Shown here in pieces: positions 1-4,595 of a stretch of 5,616 nt of DNA (position 1 is the stretch's first letter; each line of letters opens with the position of its first letter). The DNA is taken from positions 412 through 6,027 of the forward strand of contig MGVN01000182.1 of assembly GCA_001800515.1 (NCBI GenBank), written 5' to 3'. The DNA is from Elusimicrobia bacterium RIFOXYB2_FULL_49_7 (lineage in GTDB: Bacteria > Fibrobacterota > OXYB2-FULL-49-7). Both the position numbers and the translations under genes were made by a program. Below the pieces are notes generated by a model. That model did not search any database, was not told the DNA's origin, and saw only the letters and a list, made by a program, of their open reading frames with translations.

Positions 1-820
1 GAGAACGGGCCGGCCGTTCACTCCCTTCCCATGACGTGTCATGGAAATTATGCCGGTAATTGTGCCAGTAGGGTTCGTGTTCCGGATAGAGTACCGCGCC
101 GGTGTGATCAAATTCAACAATATGACAGTGAGAACCGCGGGGATAATTCTCGCCGCAATACAGGATTTTTGACGGATCAGCCGGTTCAAACAGATTGGCG
201 TATTCCATCCCGGGCTTGATATCGTAACTCAGTGTCTCATTTTTCACATGCTGGATGATATCGAGCGCATCCCCCCAATCATGACGTTTCGGGAGAAAAG
301 CCATGTCGACATTATAGGTGTTCGGCACGGCTTGGCCCACCGGATCATGTACCAGATTGGGATCGGCAGTCAACTCTTCACAAGAGGCTACCTCCCCGGA
401 CCGGTTCAGGAAATACCAGCCGATAAAAGCGTCGAACGCATGCCACCCTTCTTTGCCATCCAACCCTTTGTAAAAGACCTCATAAATAGTGTGCCCATCA
501 TTCTGACCGACAACCCGACGCGCTTTAAGTCCCGCGGCCTGCAATGCTTCTGCAGGCACCCAGCCCCAACCGGTACATTCGAAGTGGCCGAAAGAGGTCA
601 GCATTTTAATGGGATCAAAGGAGCGGGAATAGGTACCGAATCCATCCGGGACTTGAAAATTGGGACCCCGCATAAAACAACGTATTATCCACTTATAAAA
701 GGTCAAGGCCTTATCCCGATCTGTCTTGCAATGTTCAATCCTGAAGATATCCTTGGCGAATTCGCCGAGATTGCGGCCCGAAGGCCAGCGGTCGTTGCCA
801 AACCACACTTTTTCAGCCAT
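1..820 (-). CDS. Transglutaminase-like cysteine protease-fold protein, C-terminus cut by window edge
   Basis: A minus-strand frame runs from ATG (818-820) to the left edge without a stop, giving 273 residues of an incomplete protein. The segment from about residue 78 to 132 matches the transglutaminase-like core: Cys82 in HFECTGWGW, His110 in DGHTIYEV and Asp130 in GWHAFDA are in the order and spacing of the family's Cys-His-Asp triad, with the usual 'AGLKARRV' strand between Cys and His. The first residues (MAEKVWFGNDRW) show no signal peptide or membrane segment, so a cytoplasmic location is inferred. The region after residue 140 is rich in aromatic residues and His and I do not recognise a domain there. 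An AGAGGAG ribosome site 8 nt upstream supports the start; a nearer-upstream ATG (823-825) is out of frame. Bacterial members include peptidases and amide hydrolases as well as cross-linkers, so the substrate is unknown. The gene diverges from the STAS gene. Confidence 0.8.
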   Translation of the reverse strand, partial: MAEKVWFGNDRWPSGRNLGEFAKDIFRIEHCKTDRDKALTFYKWIIRCFMRGPNFQVPDGFGTYSRSFDPIKMLTSFGHFECTGWGWVPAEALQAAGLKARRVVGQNDGHTIYEVFYKGLDGKEGWHAFDAFIGWYFLNRSGEVASCEELTADPNLVHDPVGQAVPNTYNVDMAFLPKRHDWGDALDIIQHVKNETLSYDIKPGMEYANLFEPADPSKILYCGENYPRGSHCHIVEFDHTGAVLYPEHEPYWHNYRHNFHDTSWEGSERPARS

Positions 821-828
821 CGCATGTA

Positions 829-835
829 CTCCTCT
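829..835 (-). promoter_or_regulatory. Shine-Dalgarno site of the transglutaminase-like gene
   Basis: On the minus strand the bases read AGAGGAG and lie 8 nt before the ATG at 818-820. This fixes the start of the transglutaminase-like frame and rules against the out-of-frame ATG at 823-825, which would be only 3 nt from the site. Confidence 0.75.
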
Positions 836-839
836 TGTG

Positions 840-868
840 TTGACAAGTTGTATCCGATTAGGAATAAT
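840..868 (+). promoter_or_regulatory. Near-consensus sigma70-type promoter for the tandem-STAS gene
   Basis: A perfect -35 hexamer TTGACA (840-845) is followed after exactly 17 nt by AATAAT (863-868), which matches the -10 consensus at five of six positions. Transcription would start around 875, leaving a leader of about 35 nt to the TTG start at 909 or about 70 nt to the ATG at 945. The -35 lies immediately upstream of the divergent gene's ribosome site, so the two transcription units share this 88-bp AT-rich spacer. A weaker minus-strand promoter may also lie here (TTTACA at 884-879, 16-nt spacer, CCTAAT at 862-857), but that match is poor. Activity is inferred from sequence alone. Confidence 0.65.
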
Positions 869-908
869 ATAAATTAATTGTAAAATTAAGGCCATAACGG
901 GTTTTTAT

Positions 909-1631
909 TTGAAACAGCCTCTTCTTTACATTTATATTAATGCCATGACGTCCAATCCCCCTGATGTCCTTTATTCTTTGGAACGCAATGTCGGGCTTCG
1001 GGAAATGAACGCCCTACTGGCCGCCGGGGATGAACATCTTTCCAAGACGGAATCCGGTGCGTTTCGAATCGATTTAAACGCCACCCCGGTCGTTAATAGT
1101 CTTACCCTGGGTGCCATGGTTCGTTTGCACAACCGGTTCAAGCAAAAAAATCGCCGCCTTCTGTTATGCAATGCAAACGATGCCATTAAAAGCATCCTGG
1201 AAACAACGGGACTCTCCCAGATTCTTCTGATCGAAGACGGTCATATCTTCAATACCTCGGGTGCAGGTGTCAACATTTCTCTAACACTTGATTTTGAAAT
1301 ATACCGAAATTTCGGTATATTCAAATTCGGTGGTTCCATGTTGTCCCCACGCGACTCTGAATTTTTCTTTAATACCGCCCAAAAGATTTTAATAGACGGC
1401 TACCGGATGCTCCTTGACATGACCGACCTCGTTTATATCGATAGCATGGGCATACAGGCCATTCTGCGGCTTTATAAAACCATGAAAGAATACAGCGGCG
1501 AGATTCGCATCTGCAACGCGGGCATCATCCTGACCGAATTACTGGAACGTATTCAACTCACCAGCCTTATTAAGACATTTAATTCTGCGGACGAAGCGAT
1601 TAAGGATTGGCTCACATTAGAAGAGCGCTAA
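909..1631 (+). CDS. Tandem STAS-domain protein, anti-sigma-factor-antagonist-like
   Basis: The 240-residue product contains two STAS folds. The first spans about residues 22-108, with FRIDLNATPVVNSLTLGAM at the SpoIIAA phosphoserine loop (Ser64, with Asn63 where SpoIIAA has Asp). The second spans about 122-235, with the classic loop LVYIDSMGIQAIL (Asp178, Ser179). Both have the following 'RLLLCNA' or 'IRICNAG' strand and the helix after it. Known STAS proteins of this kind are switched by phosphorylation of that Ser by an HPK-type kinase and bind it or another partner; a role in partner switching is therefore inferred. No kinase, phosphatase or sigma factor is visible nearby. No signal peptide or membrane segment is seen. 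The start is uncertain: TTG at 909 has only a weak CGGG upstream, while the in-frame ATG at 945 (residue 13) has no ribosome site but loses nothing of the STAS domains. The last 20 bp overlap the convergent radical SAM gene. Confidence 0.85.
   Translation: MKQPLLYIYINAMTSNPPDVLYSLERNVGLREMNALLAAGDEHLSKTESGAFRIDLNATPVVNSLTLGAMVRLHNRFKQKNRRLLLCNANDAIKSILETTGLSQILLIEDGHIFNTSGAGVNISLTLDFEIYRNFGIFKFGGSMLSPRDSEFFFNTAQKILIDGYRMLLDMTDLVYIDSMGIQAILRLYKTMKEYSGEIRICNAGIILTELLERIQLTSLIKTFNSADEAIKDWLTLEER
1298..1321. repeat. Perfect 24-bp palindrome inside the STAS gene
   Basis: The half-site AATATACCGAAA (1298-1309) is followed directly by its exact reverse complement (1310-1321), with no spacer and no mismatch; symmetry breaks at 1297/1322. 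It encodes roughly residues 130-138 (EIYRNFGIF), where the linker passes into the second STAS domain. It could be a protein-binding site or could form a hairpin in the mRNA, or be chance in coding sequence. There is no T-tract after it, so it is not a standard terminator. Confidence 0.9.
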
Positions 1632-3051
1632 AACGTTCCCGTAGCAGCCCCATGACCCGTTCCGAAACCATTACCTCATATCGGCCTTTTTTGAGATAAT
1701 GATATAATTTTTCCGTTTCCCGAAAATCGGATAAAGCCGCGGCGTTCTCTTTGCCGTTGACTTCTTCTTTAAACAGGTTCAATAACCGACAATACCGGAA
1801 TAACGTAAATAGGTCCAAACGGTTGAAATGATCCGTTTCCACAGCCGCTGCAGTAAGACGGCAAAGATCATAATGTTTCACCGGCAAAAGCCCTTTTTGC
1901 GCACAAGTGTCATAAGACAACGTACCGGGTACCGGATAAAAAAGACTGGGTGCAATTTTAACCGGGAGCGAGAAAAGAAATGCCAGGGTGTCCACCATTT
2001 CTTCAAGCGTCTCTTCGGGAAGGCCCAGAATGAAATAAGCGGTGACCGGAAAACCAAGGGCCGTCGCCCGCCGGACCGTTTCCGTAAAAGCGGCCGGTCC
2101 GAACGGCCGGTTGAGATGGCGGAGAGAAGCGGGATGTACGCTCACAGCCGACAAATCGAGCCATCCAAACCCGGCACGCCTCATCCATTCAAGCAACTCC
2201 GTATCCAATACCTCGGCAGAGAGTCCGTTCATGGCGGATAATGTGATGGGCCTTTTCAGCGCAACCACCCCTTTCAATACCGCCAATGCCGATTCTCGGG
2301 CAAGGCCGAAATTGTCATCTTCAATATCGAAATGGCGGATCCCGAAACGGTCGTATCCGTCCCGTATCTCCTGCAATACCTCTCTCGGTTCCCGGACCGT
2401 ATGTTTCGGAAAGGTCAGGGCAACAGAGCAAAATTCACATCCATAGGGACAACCCCGCGAAGTCAGGAGAAAAGCGCCGGGCCGGCCTTGAATCTGATAA
2501 TGAAGCGGGTTAATCAGCTCTCGTGCGGGCAACAAGGGTCCCGGACTCAAAGAAAGGCCGAGATAGGCCATCCACGGCTCCTCCCCTTCTCCACAAATAA
2601 TAGCATCCACCCCTTCCGGTTTTTCCCGTGTTGCAGTGATATGGCCGCCGCCCATGACAAGGCGCGCCAAAGGCGCCGCGCGTCTTGCCCGCTTCGCCGT
2701 CTCTATCGCCGAACTATGGTAGGCTGAAAAGAGGGAGGAAATCCCTATCACATCGGGTGAAAAAGCGCGAACCGATGCCTCGATCTCGTCATAGGAAAGA
2801 CCGAAATGGCGGAAGTGACTGAAAAGGCGGTAGGGACTTTTATCCCCGGGAATATAATACGGTTCCAGGTATTTCAAATGGGCGGGCAAAGGAATAACCC
2901 GACTCTTCCCAAAAGCCATGGCATCCAAAATACGGACATCATGGCCCGCTTTCAAGGGACCCGCAGCGAGATAGAGCAAACCTAACGGATAGGTTCGGGA
3001 GGGGGTGGAATAGAAATCCTCGACCGGCGGCTGGATGAGCATGATTTTCAT
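1612..3051 (-). CDS. B12-binding-domain radical SAM protein of unknown substrate
   Basis: The 479-residue product has the two-part layout of the BchE-like class. Residues 1-160 form a cobalamin-binding Rossmann-like domain (MKIMLIQPP, YPLGLLYLAA at 21-30, GHDVRILDA at 36-44, VIGISSLF at 101-108, LVMGGGH at 131-137, ICGEGEEP at 152-159). The radical SAM barrel follows from about 192 to 400, with the 4Fe-4S motif CPYGCEFC (Cys201, Cys205, Cys208), DIEDDNFG at 242-249 and the ILGLPEET loop at 341-348. The last 80 residues are helical and charged with no recognised domain. Like many of this class it lacks an obvious DxHxxG motif, so cobalamin would bind base-off if it binds at all. Family members perform methylations, cyclisations and other radical reactions, and the substrate cannot be named from sequence. 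The ATG at 3049-3051 has no good ribosome site; the in-frame ATG three codons later is the alternative. The 3' end overlaps the convergent STAS gene by 20 bp. Confidence 0.88.
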   Translation of the reverse strand: MKIMLIQPPVEDFYSTPSRTYPLGLLYLAAGPLKAGHDVRILDAMAFGKSRVIPLPAHLKYLEPYYIPGDKSPYRLFSHFRHFGLSYDEIEASVRAFSPDVIGISSLFSAYHSSAIETAKRARRAAPLARLVMGGGHITATREKPEGVDAIICGEGEEPWMAYLGLSLSPGPLLPARELINPLHYQIQGRPGAFLLTSRGCPYGCEFCSVALTFPKHTVREPREVLQEIRDGYDRFGIRHFDIEDDNFGLARESALAVLKGVVALKRPITLSAMNGLSAEVLDTELLEWMRRAGFGWLDLSAVSVHPASLRHLNRPFGPAAFTETVRRATALGFPVTAYFILGLPEETLEEMVDTLAFLFSLPVKIAPSLFYPVPGTLSYDTCAQKGLLPVKHYDLCRLTAAAVETDHFNRLDLFTLFRYCRLLNLFKEEVNGKENAAALSDFRETEKLYHYLKKGRYEVMVSERVMGLLRERFSALLM

Positions 3052-3103
3052 TCTGCATAAAATATCATTTCCCGGAAAAAAGCGATATAGTTATTTTTCT
3101 TTC

Positions 3104-3955
3104 ATGTCTTTCCAACCTCTTCCCTTTCCCACTCAAGCGGCACTATCTCTTATCCGGTTGGCGCTGTCCGAGGATATCGGCTCAGGGGATGTCACCGCAG
3201 CATTGACCGCGCGTCGTCATACCACCGCTTACCTGGTCTGTAAAGGGAACGGCGTGATCTGCGGTCTTCCGCTCATCAAACTGATCTACCAACAAATCGA
3301 TCCTCGAGTCAGGGTGACCTACCATGCGCAGGAGGGAAAAGCGGTTAAACCTCGGCAACGACTGGCCCACATAACCGGTCCGGCTCAAAGTCTGCTCACC
3401 GGAGAACGGACGGTCCTGAACCTCCTCTGCGCCCTTTCCGGTATGGCCACACTGACTCGACGCTATGTGGACACCGTCCGCGGAACCGTCGCCAAAATAT
3501 ACGACACCCGAAAAACGCAACCCGGACTGCGACAACTGTCGAAATATGCGGTACGGACAGGCGGAGGCTTTAACCATCGGATGGGGCTTTACGACATGGT
3601 CTTAATCAAAGACAATCATCTGACCGTAAAAGGAATCACGGAAGCCGTCCAAAAAGCAAAGTTACGTTATCCCGACCTTCCGGTGGAAGTGGAAGTGGAA
3701 AACTTGGTACAGCTAAAAGAAGCATTGTCAACAAAAGCGGATATCATCATGCTGGATAATATGACTCTATCGGATATGAAAAAGGCTGTTGTCTTGACAA
3801 AGGCAATCGGCGGCCGAACGGTTCGACTGGAGGCATCCGGCGGCATCACCCTGAGAAATCTACGGGAGGTGGCAAAGACCGGCGTGCATCGCATCGCTAT
3901 CGGCGCGCTGACTCACTCCTATTCCATTCTCGACATTTCCATGGATTTCAAATAA
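3104..3955 (+). CDS. nadC: Nicotinate-nucleotide pyrophosphorylase (carboxylating), quinolinate phosphoribosyltransferase
   Basis: The enzyme converts quinolinate and PRPP into nicotinate mononucleotide, CO2 and pyrophosphate, the step where de novo NAD synthesis joins the common route; it is cytosolic and dimeric in its family. The 283 residues match the usual length. Diagnostic blocks are all present in order: LSEDIGSGDVTA (21-32), GERTVLNLLCALSGMAT (100-116), YDTRKTQPGLRQLSKYAV (133-150), GGGFNHRMGLYDMVLIKDNH (153-172), EVEVEN (195-200), DIIMLDNM (213-220), LEASGGI (242-248) and IGALTHS (266-272). The Arg, Lys and His residues that bind quinolinate and PRPP in these blocks are kept. The frame is open 23 codons further to ATG 3035, but that stretch is antisense to the start of the radical SAM gene and resembles no NadC N-terminus, so I chose ATG 3104. 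No clear ribosome site precedes it. nadA and nadB are not in the window. Confidence 0.95.
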   Translation: MSFQPLPFPTQAALSLIRLALSEDIGSGDVTAALTARRHTTAYLVCKGNGVICGLPLIKLIYQQIDPRVRVTYHAQEGKAVKPRQRLAHITGPAQSLLTGERTVLNLLCALSGMATLTRRYVDTVRGTVAKIYDTRKTQPGLRQLSKYAVRTGGGFNHRMGLYDMVLIKDNHLTVKGITEAVQKAKLRYPDLPVEVEVENLVQLKEALSTKADIIMLDNMTLSDMKKAVVLTKAIGGRTVRLEASGGITLRNLREVAKTGVHRIAIGALTHSYSILDISMDFK

Positions 3956-3975
3956 GCGCCACGCAGGCGGATATC

Positions 3976-4293
3976 TCATACGCTCGTTTCCCTTGCTATC
4001 CACTGCAAAAAACCGGAATATCCCGCTACAATGGGCAGGGCAACCACACACGGACATTCATAACTGTGCAATGCCTTGATACGTTCAATAAGTGCGGGCA
4101 ACCGGGTATCCGTGGTTTTCAGAATCAGAACCGATTCATTCTCTTCCTGTAATGCCTCTTTCCACCAATAAAAGGATTTCATGGAATCAAGAATGTTCGC
4201 ACAGGCGGACAATCGCTCGGACACTACCGTCCGTCCGATGCAGGCCGCTTCAGACGCATCCTTTGTTGTCACATAAACAAAATAGGGATTCAT
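3976..4293 (-). CDS. cutA: CutA-family divalent-cation tolerance protein
   Basis: The 105-residue product is full-length for CutA1, a small trimeric ferredoxin-like-fold protein. Visible family hallmarks are the N-terminal VYVTTKDASEA strand-helix (6-16), SACANIL (29-35), SFYWWKEALQEENESVLILKT (40-60), the loop and helix ending in HSYECPCVVALPI (76-88), and the C-terminal SGFLQWI (93-99). The Escherichia coli name comes from a copper-tolerance phenotype, but the biochemical role of the family is not settled and metal tolerance should not be assumed. A GGAGG ribosome site lies 6 nt before the ATG, so the start is secure. The gene converges on nadC with only 20 bp between stop codons and no visible terminator. 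Codon use resembles its neighbours. Confidence 0.95.
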   Translation of the reverse strand: MNPYFVYVTTKDASEAACIGRTVVSERLSACANILDSMKSFYWWKEALQEENESVLILKTTDTRLPALIERIKALHSYECPCVVALPIVAGYSGFLQWIARETSV

Positions 4294-4299
4294 CCTTTT

Positions 4300-4304
4300 C
4301 CTCC
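4300..4304 (-). promoter_or_regulatory. Shine-Dalgarno site of cutA
   Basis: On the minus strand the sequence reads CCGGAGGAAAAGG directly before the cutA ATG. The GGAGG core is 6 nt from the start codon, which is near-ideal spacing, and it fixes the N-terminus as MNPYFVYV. Confidence 0.85.
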
Positions 4305-4326
4305 GGATTGAAATACTGAAACACCC

Positions 4327-4344
4327 TATTGGGTCAAACCAATA
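4327..4344. repeat. Short inverted repeat upstream of cutA
   Basis: TATTGG (4327-4332) and CCAATA (4339-4344) are exact reverse complements separated by 6 nt. The element lies about 35 bp upstream of the cutA start codon in an AT-rich stretch where a cutA promoter would be expected. It might be an operator, but six-bp arms occur often by chance and no clean -35/-10 pair is visible next to it. Confidence 0.35.
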
Positions 4345-4391
4345 TAAATAAAAAAGAAAAGTGACTAAAAGGGTTGAATCATCCGTAATAA

Positions 4392-4419
4392 TTGCCTATC
4401 TTATTTATAAGACAATAAT
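4392..4419 (+). promoter_or_regulatory. Candidate promoter for kamA
   Basis: TTGCCT (4392-4397, four of six matches to the -35 consensus) is followed after 16 nt by AATAAT (4414-4419, five of six to the -10). Transcription from it would leave a leader of about 130 nt before kamA. A second overlapping pair, TTGAAT (4374-4379) with TATCTT (4397-4402) at 17 nt, is about as good, so the choice between them is open. The surrounding 4340-4420 stretch is markedly AT-rich, as promoter regions often are. Confidence 0.35.
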
Positions 4420-4595
4420 CATCGCCAAAGCAGGTCCGTCTCGCCTTTTTCCCACCAAACGATCTCTTGGTCATACAAGTACCTGAAGATCATTTTGCCT
4501 TTTACCTGCTGCGGCTCATTCAACCGGCCGTACCAGGGCCAGGAGGAGGCACCCATGCCATTGACACAAAACCAGGAAAATATCATCCACGCCAT
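4419..4595 (-). other. Protein-like minus-strand reading frame across the kamA leader; unidentified
   Basis: A frame of 58 codons runs from ATG (4593-4595) to TGA (4419-4421). Its last 45 residues, from a second ATG at 4554-4556, lie almost wholly in the spacer before kamA. They read like real protein: [14 protein letters not shown], then [22 protein letters not shown] and DLLWR, with five Trp, three Tyr and alternating charges. No ribosome site precedes either ATG, and the upstream part is simply the antisense of kamA codons. It could be a small gene, the left-over C-terminus of a gene displaced by kamA, or chance, since the opposite strand is also open here. I do not recognise a family. It is codirectional with cutA, ending about 125 bp upstream of the cutA start. 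Confidence 0.2.
4542..4549 (+). promoter_or_regulatory. Strong Shine-Dalgarno site of kamA
   Basis: GGAGGAGG ends 5 nt before the ATG at 4555. The kamA frame remains open upstream to a stop at 4408-4410 without an ATG, so this site is what decides the start. Confidence 0.85.

Larger units (their letters stand above)
4294..4554. other. Divergent spacer between cutA and kamA (261 bp)
   Basis: This is the longest stretch without a confident gene. Moving right it contains the cutA ribosome site, a small inverted repeat, an AT-rich run (about 4340-4420) with promoter candidates for kamA, a weak stem TCTTA/TAAGA (4399-4403 with 4408-4412), and a more GC-balanced leader (4420-4554) that ends in the kamA ribosome site. 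I see no lysine riboswitch core, no tRNA and no terminator hairpin with a T-tract. Confidence 0.7.

Noticed and set aside
248..877. Plus-strand open frame of 209 codons opposite the transglutaminase-like gene
   Set aside because: The minus strand carries the Cys/His/Asp core and a good ribosome site. The plus-strand product has no recognisable motif and covers the divergent promoter region.
1828..2727. Several overlapping plus-strand frames inside the radical SAM gene
   Set aside because: Their products are Arg/Pro/Ser-rich with no motif, and the minus strand encodes a clear 479-residue radical SAM protein.
3035..3103. N-terminal extension of nadC to ATG 3035
   Set aside because: The extra 23 residues do not match NadC N-termini and are mostly antisense to the start of the radical SAM gene and its leader; starting at 3104 gives the usual family length.
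3695..3701. GGAAGTGGAAGTGGAA repeat run in nadC around 3680-3700
   Set aside because: It encodes the conserved EVEVE block of NadC, so the repetition follows from the protein and is not a separate element.
3956..3975. Bidirectional terminator between nadC and cutA
   Set aside because: The 20-bp gap holds no convincing hairpin and no T-tract on either strand.
4399..4412. TCTTA/TAAGA stem as a terminator or operator
   Set aside because: The five-bp all-but-AT stem is too weak, and it falls in an AT-rich run where such matches are expected by chance.
4420..4554. Lysine riboswitch in the kamA leader
   Set aside because: The conserved purine-rich core of the L box (of the AGAGGUGC type) is not seen, the leader is short for that class, and the GGAGGAGG is simply the ribosome site.
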